Source: Bryobacterales bacterium F-183 (lineage in GTDB: Bacteria; Acidobacteriota; Terriglobia; Bryobacterales; Bryobacteraceae). Taken from it: a stretch of DNA of 64,000 nt. Under the pieces are notes generated by a model. The model did no database searches. It was given only the letters and a program-made list of their open reading frames with translations, and was not told the origin of the DNA. The stretch spans positions 1,736,001 through 1,800,000 of the forward strand of contig AP025252.1 in assembly GCA_016865505.2 (NCBI GenBank), given 5' to 3'. This document shows, in pieces, positions 17,726-27,338 of the stretch. The translations under genes and the position numbers were made by a program. The number at the start of each line of letters is the position of its first letter. The stretch's first letter is position 1.

Positions 17726-20461
17726 TTACGGTGTAACGCCAGCCTTCTTGAAGTCTCCCGCCTTGTAAATCGTCAGATTCTCCGGCGACAGGACCTTCCG
17801 CAACACCGTATTCACATCGTGCAGCGTCAAGGCTTCGATCTTCTTTTCCATGTTTTGCTGGAACGCCATCGTACGCCCGTGGAACTCATTGGCCCCGAGA
17901 ATCGAAACCAACGCGCCATCCTGCGAACGCATGATCACGCGCTCCTGCAAATACGACTTCTTGGCCGACTCCACTTCCGCCGGAGTAAAGCCGTCCTTCA
18001 ACGCCTTTACGAGTTCTTCTTTGAAAGCCGCTTCCAGCTTGACCATGTTCTGCGGCGCAAGGATGGCAAAGGCCATGAACATACCATCGTCTTCGCGCGA
18101 ACCGGCCGACATCTGGGACTGGGCACCGTAGGAATAGCCTTCCTTCTGCCGCAAACGATCGAGCAACCGGCTCGACGCCGAGCCTCCCAGGATGTAGTTC
18201 GCGATCACCAGCGCCGGGTAATCCGGATCTTCGTCCGACATCCGGAACCGCAGGCCCGCCGCGAACATCGCATTGGCCTTATCGGGAGTCTCAAACGCCT
18301 TGTTATCCGGCGTAATCTTCTCAAAGGTACGGGTCATGCGGACATACGGTTGCGGGCTCTTCCAATCGCCAAACAGCTGCTTGGCAAGCGCTTCCATCTC
18401 TTTGGGATCGAAGTCGCCCACCAGCACCAGGTCCGCATTCGAAGCGCCGTAGAAGTCCTTGTAGAACGCCTTCAGCTCATCCAGCTTTACGGCCTTCATA
18501 TCCTCGGACATCTGTTCCGGAGTCTTCACCTCACGCGGGTGTCCAGCAGGCATCGGGTACAGATGCCGCTGCAGATTTGTGATCGCGATCTGGTTCGGCT
18601 CACGGCGAGCCGCATCGTACTGCGCGATCGCGCGGGAGCGAATCTGTTCCAGTTCGCTATCCGGGAACGCCGGCTCACGCAGTACTTCCGCCATCAGCTT
18701 CAACGCTTCCGGCAGGTTCTTGCGCGTGGTCTCCACCGATGCACTCACGCCAGGACCCGCGCCGCCCACATTCATGCGGGCCTGCAAACGGCTCAGTTCA
18801 TCGTCGATCTGCTGGCGCGTACGCTTCGTCGTACCGCGCATCAGCATCGACGCCGTGGTGCTGGAAATCGCGCCCTTACCGGTCAGCGTCTTCTCCGTAC
18901 CCATGCGCAAGGTCAGCGCCGCGCGAACCGTCTCGCCGCGATTCTGCTTGGACAGCATCACCAACTTCATGCCGTTCGGCAGCGTGACGCGCTTGGTGCG
19001 GCTCTCGATGTTCGTCGGGGAAGGATCGAACACTTCACCCTTCGCCATCTCGGCGGCGCCCTTGTAGTCTTTCAAAATCGCCGTGACATCGGGCGTCTTC
19101 GGGATCTCTGCGCGATCCGGATTCTCGGTGGGAATAAACTGCCCGACGGTGCGGTTGCTTTCCTTGAAGTACAGCTTGGCCACGCGCTGGACATCTTCCA
19201 CCTTCGCGTTCTTGATGCGATCGCGATCGATGAACAGCATGCGCCAGTCACCCATCGCGGCGTAATCGCTGAGCGCGACGCCGATCTGGTCGCTCTTGCT
19301 CATCACCAAGTCCACATCCTTGAGCATCTTCGCGCGGGCGCGTTCCACTTCTTCCTTCGACGGCGGTTCCTTGCTGATGCCTTCGATCACCTTCAGCATC
19401 TCTTTGCGAGCTTCGTCCAGGCTCTGGTCCTTGGTGAGCTGTGCCGTAAACATCGACACGCCGGGCTCCGCATTCTGGAACTCCATGTTGCCGACGCTCG
19501 CCGCTTTCTTGTTGTCTACCAGCGCCTTGTACAGGCGGCCGCCCGGAGAATCGCCCAGGATCTGGGCCAGAATCTGCACCGGAGCAAAATCCTCATGCGT
19601 ACCCGCAGGCACGTGGTAAATCATCGTGATCAACTGGACATCGCCCACGCGGCGTACATTCACCTGGCGGTCGCCATCCTGTGTCGGCTCCTGTGTGTAC
19701 AGCTTTTCGAGCTTCCGTTCGGGACGCGGGATCTTTCCAAAGTTGTCGGCGATCAGCTTCAGCGCCTTCGCCTCGTCGAACTTACCGGCGACCACCAGCA
19801 ACGCATTGTCCGGCTGATAGTACTTGCGGTAAAACGCCTGCAGCCGCTCAATCGGTACATTCTCGATGTCGCTACGCGCGCCGATGGTGGTCTTGCCGTA
19901 GTTGTGCCATTCGAACGCCACAGACATCGAGCGCTGCATCAGCACACGGAACGGGCTGTTCTCGCCCATCTCAAACTCATTGCGGACCACGGTCATTTCA
20001 CTGTCCAGGTCCTTCTTGGCGATGAACGAGTTCACCATGCGGTCCGCTTCCAGCTTGATCGCGAACTCCAGGTTCTCGTCCGTGGCGGCCATCGTCTCGA
20101 AGTAGTTCGTACGGTCTAGCCACGTCGTGCCGTTGAACTGCGCGCCGTGATCTTGCAGCGCCTTCCAGACATCCTTGGTTGTCGGCGTACCTTTGAACAC
20201 CATGTGTTCCAGCAGGTGGGCCATGCCCGTTTCCCCGTAGTTTTCGTGTTTGGAACCAACAAAGTAGGTGATGTTCACCGTCACTTTGGGGTTCGAAGGA
20301 TCGGGGATCAGCAGGACCTTCAGCCCGTTATCGAGCTGGTATTCCGTGATGCCTTCAACGGAGGTAATCTTTTTCAGCGGCGACGCGGCGGACTGGGCAG
20401 TCGCAAGACCGGCAGACAACGCAAACGCCAGCGCTACGGCGGGGAACAGCTTTTGAGACAT
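17726..20461 (-). CDS. Periplasmic M16 zinc protease with two tandem M16 units
   Basis: The 911-residue product has a signal peptide (KLFPAVALAFALSAGLATAQ). The first M16 unit carries the inverted zinc motif HLLEH at residues 82-86, with the downstream Glu expected near ENLEFAIKLEADR. The second unit (from about 480) lacks HxxEH but keeps the R/Y substrate-binding segment (LLDRLRQKEGYSYGA). One active plus one inactive half is the usual layout of pitrilysin-like proteases such as PqqL. The substrate is probably small peptides or unfolded protein in the periplasm. It is monocistronic, with a terminator downstream. Confidence 0.93.
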   Translation of the reverse strand: MSQKLFPAVALAFALSAGLATAQSAASPLKKITSVEGITEYQLDNGLKVLLIPDPSNPKVTVNITYFVGSKHENYGETGMAHLLEHMVFKGTPTTKDVWKALQDHGAQFNGTTWLDRTNYFETMAATDENLEFAIKLEADRMVNSFIAKKDLDSEMTVVRNEFEMGENSPFRVLMQRSMSVAFEWHNYGKTTIGARSDIENVPIERLQAFYRKYYQPDNALLVVAGKFDEAKALKLIADNFGKIPRPERKLEKLYTQEPTQDGDRQVNVRRVGDVQLITMIYHVPAGTHEDFAPVQILAQILGDSPGGRLYKALVDNKKAASVGNMEFQNAEPGVSMFTAQLTKDQSLDEARKEMLKVIEGISKEPPSKEEVERARAKMLKDVDLVMSKSDQIGVALSDYAAMGDWRMLFIDRDRIKNAKVEDVQRVAKLYFKESNRTVGQFIPTENPDRAEIPKTPDVTAILKDYKGAAEMAKGEVFDPSPTNIESRTKRVTLPNGMKLVMLSKQNRGETVRAALTLRMGTEKTLTGKGAISSTTASMLMRGTTKRTRQQIDDELSRLQARMNVGGAGPGVSASVETTRKNLPEALKLMAEVLREPAFPDSELEQIRSRAIAQYDAARREPNQIAITNLQRHLYPMPAGHPREVKTPEQMSEDMKAVKLDELKAFYKDFYGASNADLVLVGDFDPKEMEALAKQLFGDWKSPQPYVRMTRTFEKITPDNKAFETPDKANAMFAAGLRFRMSDEDPDYPALVIANYILGGSASSRLLDRLRQKEGYSYGAQSQMSAGSREDDGMFMAFAILAPQNMVKLEAAFKEELVKALKDGFTPAEVESAKKSYLQERVIMRSQDGALVSILGANEFHGRTMAFQQNMEKKIEALTLHDVNTVLRKVLSPENLTIYKAGDFKKAGVTP

Positions 20462-20570
20462 GTTTATCCTAGGTTAATACTTCCGGTTAGATGCCGATTG
20501 TTCGACGTACGGCGGCAGAAATCGGTTGTGTTCTTTGTAATGTGCGCAGTTTGCAGCCGTCCGGTACAGT

Positions 20571-22976
20571 ATGCGGCTCGATTCCTGGTGGCTCGATCTC
20601 AAGCTAGGCGCGCGTATGCTCCGCAAGTTTCCTGGCTTGGCGGTGGCGGGAGGAAGCGGAATCGCCGCGGCGGTCGCCATCGCCACCGGCACCTTCAGCC
20701 TCATTTACGACAACTTTCTCACCGCGTCCGTTCCATTGCCGGAGGGTAGCCGGATCGTCTCCGTCGAGTTTTGGGATAGCGCCGCCCGCAAGCCCGAGTC
20801 GCGTTTGCTGTACGACCTCTCCACCTGGAACGCCACCGGCCTGCGCTCGCTTGCGGAGATTGGCGCATTCCGCATCCAGTCCTTGCATCTGACCAACCCG
20901 CAAAGCTCTGCGACGGCACCCGAAGGCACCCGAGTCGCCGCCGTCACGCCATCGGCATTTCGCATTGCACGCATCCCGCCGCTCATGGGCCGCTACCTTG
21001 AGGATCGCGATGCCGTCCCGGGTGCGCCACCGGCGCTCGTGATGAGCGAACAGGTCTGGCGAAACCGCTACAGTAGCGACCCGTCGATCCTCGGCAAGAC
21101 AGTGACACTTGGCGGTGTCCCGTATGCAATCGCCGGCGTGATGCCCCGCGGCTTTGCCTTCCCAATCCATGACCATTGGTGGATTCCGCTGGTCGCACCG
21201 CACGTCACACGACCTCTAACCGGACCCGCGATACAGGTTTTTGGACGTCTTGCCCCCGACGCGACTCTGGAAACGGCGCAGGCCGAACTCGCCGCCTTCG
21301 GCCAACGCCGGATGCAGGAACATCCCAAGCTCTACGAACATCTGCAGCCGCACACGTTGCCGTACGCCTTCCCATTCACCGGCGTTCACAGCACCGCCGA
21401 GGTTGGCGGACTCGTCGCGATTCAAGGCGCTTTGCTCTCGCTGCTCGTTCTCGTATGTCTGAACGTCATGATCCTGGTCTACACGCGGACTGCGTTGCGG
21501 CAGGCGGAAATCGGCGTACGTACAGCGCTCGGTGCGAGCCGCCGTCGCATCGTGTCGCAACTGTTCTTGGAAGCTTTGCTGTTGTCGGTCGCGGCCTCCG
21601 CTATGGGACTCGCGATCGCGCACTTCGCCCTACGCGCGATCGGCATCGCGACCCTGCCGCTTTCCGCTTCCCTGCCGTTCTGGCTTTCCTTCCGCCTCTC
21701 GGGCACAGCCATTGTGTACGCCGTCCTGCTCGCGATCGTCGCCGCCGCCATCATCGGCATCATCCCTGCACTGCAAGCCACGCGCAAAGGACTACACACG
21801 GGCTTTCGTGTCGCGGGACTCGACGGCATGCGTTTGGGACGCGTCTGGACCGTCCTCATCGTCGCCCAAGTCTGTTTTGCCGTTGCCCTACTGCCGCCTT
21901 CGATATCGGCCGCCTGGCGCGACAGCAGCAACAGCCTTGCCGGACTCAGCTTCCCGGCAGCAGAGTACCTCACCTTCGCGGTCGCCAGCGACGCCGACGA
22001 TGCCTCCTTCGCGCGCCTGCAAACCGAACTCCAGCGCCGCATCGCTGCGGAATCAGGAGTACGGCAGGTAACCTTTTCCGCCGCATACCCGGGGAACGAG
22101 CCAGGTACGCGCATAGAAGATGAACAGGCCGTACAGCATGAGGTCCGCATCAACCGCATCGACCCCGGCTTCTTCACCGCTTTCGACGTACCGATACTCG
22201 CCGGACGAGCCTTCGCACAACCCGACACTTCCCTTGGCAGCGATACGATCCTCGTGAATGCCAGCTTCGTCCGCGACATCCTGCATGGCGCGAACGCCCT
22301 CGGACGCCAGATCCGTCTCGAACCAGGAGTCGGCCGCCGGTACCAGATCGTCGGTGTCGTGCCGGACTTCCCCACCGGCGTCAGTCAGGGCATGAAGGAC
22401 ACACAAGCGCGCGTTTATCGGGCTGCGGCACCGGGCTCGATCCGTCCCGCATTGCTGGCAGTCGGCCTGAGGACGTCCGCCGCCGCATTCGCTCCGCGCC
22501 TGCGCGAGATCGCCGTCTCAGTGGACCCCGGCTTGGAACTGCAGCAGATCCGTACCCTCGATGAGGTGCTGCAAAGCGAACAGTGGATTAACCGGGTAAC
22601 AGCTGCTGTATTTCTCGCCGTCACCTTGAGCGTGCTGGTGCTATCGTCGGCAGGCATCTACGCGTTGATGTCGTTCACCGTCTCCCAACGGCGCAGAGAA
22701 GTCGGCATTCGTATGGCGCTAGGCGCCAATGCCAGCCAGATTGTGCGCAGTATCTTCTCGCGAGCGCTCCTGCAACTATCCTCTGGTGCAGGCCTGGGAG
22801 CCTTGTTGGCCATCTGGCTCGACCGTGCGTCCCAAGGCGAAGCGATGTCCGGCTACGGAACCATCGCCATACCCGGCGTCGCTGTCGCGATCCTCGTTGT
22901 TGGCTTCCTTGCCGCTCTCGGACCCACCCGCCGCAGTCTGCAGATCCAGCCGACGGAAGCGCTTCGCGAACAGTAG
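20571..22976 (+). CDS. MacB-like orphan permease (ADOP family)
   Basis: The 801-residue product has the ADOP architecture: N-terminal MRLDSWWLDLKLGARMLRK, one membrane helix, a MacB_PCD periplasmic domain, an FtsX bundle (residues about 285-405), a second periplasmic domain and a final FtsX bundle (from about 675, SAGIYALMSFTVSQRRREVGIRMALGANASQIVR). The family is strongly expanded in Acidobacteria and usually lacks an adjacent ATPase, as here. MacB-type permeases act as mechanotransmitters for export; the substrate is unknown. It is divergent from the protease gene and convergent with the zinc-ribbon gene after only four bases. Confidence 0.9.
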   Translation: MRLDSWWLDLKLGARMLRKFPGLAVAGGSGIAAAVAIATGTFSLIYDNFLTASVPLPEGSRIVSVEFWDSAARKPESRLLYDLSTWNATGLRSLAEIGAFRIQSLHLTNPQSSATAPEGTRVAAVTPSAFRIARIPPLMGRYLEDRDAVPGAPPALVMSEQVWRNRYSSDPSILGKTVTLGGVPYAIAGVMPRGFAFPIHDHWWIPLVAPHVTRPLTGPAIQVFGRLAPDATLETAQAELAAFGQRRMQEHPKLYEHLQPHTLPYAFPFTGVHSTAEVGGLVAIQGALLSLLVLVCLNVMILVYTRTALRQAEIGVRTALGASRRRIVSQLFLEALLLSVAASAMGLAIAHFALRAIGIATLPLSASLPFWLSFRLSGTAIVYAVLLAIVAAAIIGIIPALQATRKGLHTGFRVAGLDGMRLGRVWTVLIVAQVCFAVALLPPSISAAWRDSSNSLAGLSFPAAEYLTFAVASDADDASFARLQTELQRRIAAESGVRQVTFSAAYPGNEPGTRIEDEQAVQHEVRINRIDPGFFTAFDVPILAGRAFAQPDTSLGSDTILVNASFVRDILHGANALGRQIRLEPGVGRRYQIVGVVPDFPTGVSQGMKDTQARVYRAAAPGSIRPALLAVGLRTSAAAFAPRLREIAVSVDPGLELQQIRTLDEVLQSEQWINRVTAAVFLAVTLSVLVLSSAGIYALMSFTVSQRRREVGIRMALGANASQIVRSIFSRALLQLSSGAGLGALLAIWLDRASQGEAMSGYGTIAIPGVAVAILVVGFLAALGPTRRSLQIQPTEALREQ

Positions 22977-22980
22977 GTCG

Positions 22981-23703
22981 CTACGCCGGAGGCGCAACCG
23001 GCGGATTCCAATAGATAATCCGCTTGCAGTTCTCGCAGTACCGGACGTCCTGCGCCGTCTTCAACTCCTGAAAGTACTGCGGACGCAGCGCCAGCCGGCA
23101 CCCCGTACACGTACCATCCACTACTTCACAAACAGCGTTCGCCCCAACCTTCTTGCGCACATACTCGTACGCCTTCAGCACCGCCGGAGAAATCTCTTTC
23201 TCAATCCCCGCGCGGCGCGCCTTGCCTTCCGCGATCGCCTTCTGATCCGCTACCGCCCGCTCCTGCGCCCGTACCTTCTGGCCCTCGACATGCTTTTTCT
23301 CGACCGCCAGTTCCGCCTCAGCCTTCTTGACCTCGGCCTCCAAGGTCTCGGCCGCTTCCATCAACTCCAGAATGCGATCCTCGCTCGTCGAAATCACAGA
23401 CTCAAAATGCGCGATCTCATGCTGAAACGCCTTGTACTGCTCATTGGTCTTGGCCTGCAGCATTTGATCCTTCAACCGCGTGATCTTCTGCTGCGAATCG
23501 ATGATCGTACCTTCCAGAGTCTTGCGCTCTTTCTGGTTCGCCACGAGCGACCCACGGCCTTCTTCGAACTTCTTCTGATGTTCACCAAACTGCCGTTCGA
23601 GTTCCGCAATATACCGCGGCAATGCGGCGATTTCTTTTTCGAGCGCGGCGGTCCTCTGGTCGATTTCCTGCAGGCGCGAAGCCAGTCCGATGTCAGCGTT
23701 CAT
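22981..23703 (-). CDS. Coiled-coil protein with C4-type zinc ribbon (zf-RING_7)
   Basis: The 240-residue product has a helical hairpin coiled coil at residues about 5-175 and a C-terminal zinc ribbon with two Cys pairs (CTGC and CENC). This is the zf-RING_7/CT398-like family, suggested to work as a nucleic-acid chaperone or in envelope-linked regulation; function is not settled. The ATG at 23703 overlaps the upstream stop in TAATG, so it is translated by coupling with the hydrolase gene. Confidence 0.85.
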   Translation of the reverse strand: MNADIGLASRLQEIDQRTAALEKEIAALPRYIAELERQFGEHQKKFEEGRGSLVANQKERKTLEGTIIDSQQKITRLKDQMLQAKTNEQYKAFQHEIAHFESVISTSEDRILELMEAAETLEAEVKKAEAELAVEKKHVEGQKVRAQERAVADQKAIAEGKARRAGIEKEISPAVLKAYEYVRKKVGANAVCEVVDGTCTGCRLALRPQYFQELKTAQDVRYCENCKRIIYWNPPVAPPA

Positions 23704-25655
23704 TATTGATTCATGACCCAATCCCAGCGCTCGGAAGCCTGTTGCTTGACAGCGTCAATGTCGCGCTCCAAAAGGAGTCGCGCAGCAACCAATTGGCGGG
23801 CAGCGGCTTCCACGCGGGAAAGATAATCCGCCTTTGCAGGATATCGCTCCTCGATCGACAATCGCGGATCGCCCGATTTTTCGCGTTCCGCCTTCGTCTT
23901 CGCGAATGGAATGAACGACCCCACCATGTTGAACAACAACGCCGGCGCACCAATCTTGGCATCGCGCAAATTCCACCCGGTGTAGCTGCCAAGCGGCACC
24001 ATCTGCTCGGCCGACCGCAAACCGGACGTCTCATTCCCGTCGCGATCCACTTGCGGAATCAACACCGGGAACTCCTTGCCCACCTTCGGCGGCTCGTACG
24101 CGACAATCCCTTTGGATTCGAACTCCGGTCCATAATCCACCCGGTACGCCTTATGCGGTACCTTCGGCGTCGCAACCCCAGGAACCTTCGGGAACTGCAT
24201 CGCAGACACCGCCACCAACTGATCTTTATCGATGCGCGGATAGAGGGACGGTGGCGGTTCCGTACCCTTGGTGATCCACTCATTCATGCTCGCCAGCAAA
24301 CCCCGCATCGGCCACCGGTAATCCATCGGATTCGCGATATTTGTCGTATTATTCCGCGCCGGCTTGGCATTCGGCCCATGCTGCGTACCCGCCAAAAAAT
24401 ACACCCTGGAATCCGGAGCCAGCGGAGCATCCTTCTTGGCGTCCGGCGTCGTATGGATCAGCGACGCCGCGCGACCCCAATATTCATACGACCCGTTCGT
24501 CGTAAACATCTTCGGCGCCACCTTTGCCGCAATCGCCCGATCCAGCAGCCCCGTGTTATGCCCATCGCCATCCGGCTCCGGCAGGTCCGTGTACGGATAC
24601 AAATCCGTGGGATAGAAGAAGTTCAACAGCGGATGCCCGTCGCGCGACGGCTGCCCGAACCGGTTGTTGAAGCTCCCGCGGCCGCCACCCGCCACATGCG
24701 GCCACACGCCATCAAACACGATCTTCCCCTTCTCATCCGCGTTAAAGCCCCAGTACAGGAACGCCCGCAAAAAACGGCCGCTCTGCGAGGTCCCGAACCC
24801 GATCGCCCGCTTCATATACCGGTGCTCATCGTTGAACAACATCGACGGGCCGCCGTACTTGAAGAACGAGATCAGATCGCGAATCGCCGTAGGACCCAAC
24901 CCGATAATCCAAGGGTCTTTGGACGAATACACCAACTCGTACACGCGCCCGGGCTCAAAGCCCGTGTCCAAGATCACATCATCGCCCGCGATCCGCCAAC
25001 TCTTGCGCGGGACAACTGTCTTCTTACCCAGCGCCCCATCGCGCACCGTCAGCTCCAACTTCGGATCCTCCGGATTCAGCACCGGGTACGGCACATGGTT
25101 GCGATCCCCCAGCGGTGCTTTGTTCACGCGAGCATCCACCACGATCTCGCTCCGCACCAACCCGGTGACGCCCTTCGCCAGTGGCGCGTACAACCGCAGG
25201 CCCTGCGTATTGGCGCGCGGAATGTCCGGTTGCCAGCCGCACCAGATGATCGTGTATCCCTGCTCCATCAGGTACCCATCGCCAGCCCCGGTCGACCCTG
25301 CACCGCGATTGAACATCGACAGAGCGCCCTGCCCGCCCCGATTCGGGACCTCGAACAGAATCGTCCCATTCGCCAACTTCGAATCGCGTGGCTTCAGTAC
25401 GATGATGTCCGCAGAGAACTCCACCAGCCCCTGCGCATTCACAGGCGCTAGCGAAAGATCGGTAATCATCCGGTTCGCAGGATCTTTCGGATCGATTGCA
25501 AAGTTCGCCTTCGCCGTGATCCGCTCATACGCGCCCGCCGGACCCCAAACCTTGCCGTCCGCAAAGTCCGTACGCTCGCCGACATGAATCTGCGTAAGTG
25601 CCGCAAAACCGCAAATCGATACGGCAAGAAACAACAACCAGCGGACATTTCGCAT
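23703..25655 (-). CDS. Exported alpha/beta hydrolase domain protein
   Basis: The product is about 650 residues with a signal peptide (MRNVRWLLFLAVSICGFAALTQ). It matches the large alpha/beta-hydrolase family known mainly as a conserved hypothetical in soil bacteria. The nucleophile elbow is GTSQSGRF near residue 290, and a late His (GTQHGPNAKP) is a candidate for the triad. Substrate is unknown; an esterase or lactonase on plant-derived compounds is possible but not shown. I chose the ATG at 25655 because it starts the signal peptide. It forms a TAATG overlap with the zinc-ribbon gene. Confidence 0.8.
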   Translation of the reverse strand: MRNVRWLLFLAVSICGFAALTQIHVGERTDFADGKVWGPAGAYERITAKANFAIDPKDPANRMITDLSLAPVNAQGLVEFSADIIVLKPRDSKLANGTILFEVPNRGGQGALSMFNRGAGSTGAGDGYLMEQGYTIIWCGWQPDIPRANTQGLRLYAPLAKGVTGLVRSEIVVDARVNKAPLGDRNHVPYPVLNPEDPKLELTVRDGALGKKTVVPRKSWRIAGDDVILDTGFEPGRVYELVYSSKDPWIIGLGPTAIRDLISFFKYGGPSMLFNDEHRYMKRAIGFGTSQSGRFLRAFLYWGFNADEKGKIVFDGVWPHVAGGGRGSFNNRFGQPSRDGHPLLNFFYPTDLYPYTDLPEPDGDGHNTGLLDRAIAAKVAPKMFTTNGSYEYWGRAASLIHTTPDAKKDAPLAPDSRVYFLAGTQHGPNAKPARNNTTNIANPMDYRWPMRGLLASMNEWITKGTEPPPSLYPRIDKDQLVAVSAMQFPKVPGVATPKVPHKAYRVDYGPEFESKGIVAYEPPKVGKEFPVLIPQVDRDGNETSGLRSAEQMVPLGSYTGWNLRDAKIGAPALLFNMVGSFIPFAKTKAEREKSGDPRLSIEERYPAKADYLSRVEAAARQLVAARLLLERDIDAVKQQASERWDWVMNQ

Positions 25656-25719
25656 AGTAGGTAGAATTTTACCCCGGGAAACACTCGAGCCCTGCTGCGG
25701 CTCTCCTCCACAGCACCGT

Positions 25720-26556
25720 ATGCCGAGCACCGTTTGGAAGGGTTACATCAGTTTTGGTCTGGTTTCGTTTCCGGTCCGCCTGCACACCGCCGCGCGACCC
25801 CAAACCGTCCACTTTCACATGCTGCACAAAAAGGACCTCAGCCGTATCCGCGAGGTCCGCTACTGTGCCGCGGAAGACAAGCCGCTCGACAAGGACGAAA
25901 TCGTGCGTGGCTTTGAGGTGAGCAAAGGCAAGTATGTCGTTGTAGAAGACGATGAACTCAAGAACATCGCTCCACCAACGGCCACCACCATGGAAGTCCT
26001 GCAGTTCGTCGAAGCCGGTGCTGTCGACCCGCTGTACTTTGAAAAATCCTACTACGTTGCGTCGGAATCGAGCACTGCCAAGCCGTACACGCTCTTCACT
26101 GCAGTACTCGAAGAAGCCAACTGCCATGCCATCGCCAAGCTCGCGATGCACAACCGCGAGCACGTGGTCTTGCTGCGCCCCATGGAAGGCCGCCTGCTGC
26201 TCCACACGCTCTACTACGAAAGCGAACTGAACGCCCGCAATAAGGACACCTCAAAGCGCGCCAGCTACACCGCCAAGGAACTGGAACTCGCCCGCAGCCT
26301 CGCCGGACACCTCACCGCGAAGTTCGACCCCGGTGAGTACCGCGACGACTATGCTGCCAACGTCAAAAAGCTGATCGCCAGCAAGAAAGCCGGCAAAGAG
26401 GCGTTCGCCGTCGAACAGCCGTCCAAGCCGGATAAGGTCATCGATCTGATGGAAGCGTTACGGCAGAGCCTCGCGCAAGGCAAGAAGAAGACGCCCACCG
26501 CCGCCGCGCCTAGGAAGAAGCGAACCGCGCGCAAGACAGCCGCCGCTGCCGCTTGA
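25720..26556 (+). CDS. ku: Bacterial Ku protein (non-homologous end joining)
   Basis: The 278-residue product starts MPSTVWKGYISFGLVSFPVRL, the family hallmark, and carries the Ku core (YVVVEDDELKNIAPPTATTMEVLQFVE, KSYYVASE, REHVVLLRPMEGRLLLHTLYY). It forms a homodimeric ring on DNA ends and recruits LigD. The C-terminus is a Lys/Arg/Ala-rich tail (KKKTPTAAAPRKKRTARK), a known DNA-binding extension in some bacterial Ku. No ligD is nearby. The start has no clear Shine-Dalgarno sequence. It is convergent with the anti-sigma gene with a seven-base gap. Confidence 0.95.
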   Translation: MPSTVWKGYISFGLVSFPVRLHTAARPQTVHFHMLHKKDLSRIREVRYCAAEDKPLDKDEIVRGFEVSKGKYVVVEDDELKNIAPPTATTMEVLQFVEAGAVDPLYFEKSYYVASESSTAKPYTLFTAVLEEANCHAIAKLAMHNREHVVLLRPMEGRLLLHTLYYESELNARNKDTSKRASYTAKELELARSLAGHLTAKFDPGEYRDDYAANVKKLIASKKAGKEAFAVEQPSKPDKVIDLMEALRQSLAQGKKKTPTAAAPRKKRTARKTAAAAA

Positions 26557-26563
26557 ACTCCGC

Positions 26564-27211
26564 TTACCGGGCGACGATGCCGTACTCTTTCACCTGCTCG
26601 CCCTTGGACGTGTACAGCCGCACCCAGTAAGGCCCGGCTTGCAACGCCGGTGTCCGTACCTGCTGCTGGACCACCGCGCCGGACCACACCTCAGCACCCT
26701 CAACCGTCACCACCGACGCGCGCGACCCGTTCAAGTCTTCGCCCTCGTCGAAGGTGAGCTGCGAAGGTACGCCCGCCTCTACCTCGACGCGCAGATCGTT
26801 GCCGCGCATGGCGGAAAGCGAAACGCTTTGGGACGTCGCAGTTTTGGTCTGAGGAGGCGCCGCCAGGTACACCATGGCGATCGCCGCGAACGCACCGGCA
26901 TACGCGGGCGCTGGTATTCGTGTCCAAAGCTGGAAAAAGTCCCGCAAGGAAAAACCTTTGCGTACTGAGTAAGGCGCTGGCGCAGATGGCGATGCCGCCG
27001 CAACGGTCATCGGTGGACCGGCGGCGGCCTTCATTAAATCCACCCATTGGGCGGAATGATCCAGTGCCTGTTGGCAACTTCGGCAGAAGATGACGTGGTC
27101 CTCCACCCGTTCGGACTCCTCATCGGATGTCCGTCCCATTGCATACCGCTCGAGGATTTCCTCCGGCGGATGAGTGTGCTCTTGATCCCACAAGAAATCA
27201 CTCGTCTCCAT
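26564..27211 (-). CDS. Membrane anti-sigma factor with zinc-finger N-terminus
   Basis: The 215-residue product has the ZAS-like motif H39-x3-C43-x2-C46 (HVIFCRSC) in a helical cytoplasmic domain, preceded by EEILERYAMGR, typical of zf-HC2 anti-sigma factors. A membrane helix lies near residues 101-120 (PAYAGAFAAIAMVYLAA), and about 95 residues of beta-rich external domain follow (LRVEVEAGVPSQLTF to YWVRLYTSKGEQVKEYGIV). The ATG at 27211 follows GGGAAAGAG. It is the third gene after the TPR-CHAT protease and sigma factor. The external domain is the likely sensor or proteolysis site; this is inference. Confidence 0.75.
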   Translation of the reverse strand: METSDFLWDQEHTHPPEEILERYAMGRTSDEESERVEDHVIFCRSCQQALDHSAQWVDLMKAAAGPPMTVAAASPSAPAPYSVRKGFSLRDFFQLWTRIPAPAYAGAFAAIAMVYLAAPPQTKTATSQSVSLSAMRGNDLRVEVEAGVPSQLTFDEGEDLNGSRASVVTVEGAEVWSGAVVQQQVRTPALQAGPYWVRLYTSKGEQVKEYGIVAR

Positions 27212-27338
27212 GTATACTCTTTCCCGGTGGAAAGACGTGCTCCGGCGTCTCTCTTGGCACAACATTTTGCGCCGGAAATTTCGTTCCTACCGTCCCCAAC
27301 TCACTCTGCAAACTCAGCTTGCCGACTATATAGTGGCC

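Noticed and set aside
17819-20119. 766-codon plus-strand ORF opposite the M16 protease
   Set aside because: It lies fully antisense to a clear protease gene, and its His/Arg-rich composition is the usual shadow of GC-rich codons.
23622-25451. 609-codon plus-strand ORF opposite the hydrolase
   Set aside because: Antisense shadow, Arg/His/Pro-rich, no start signal.
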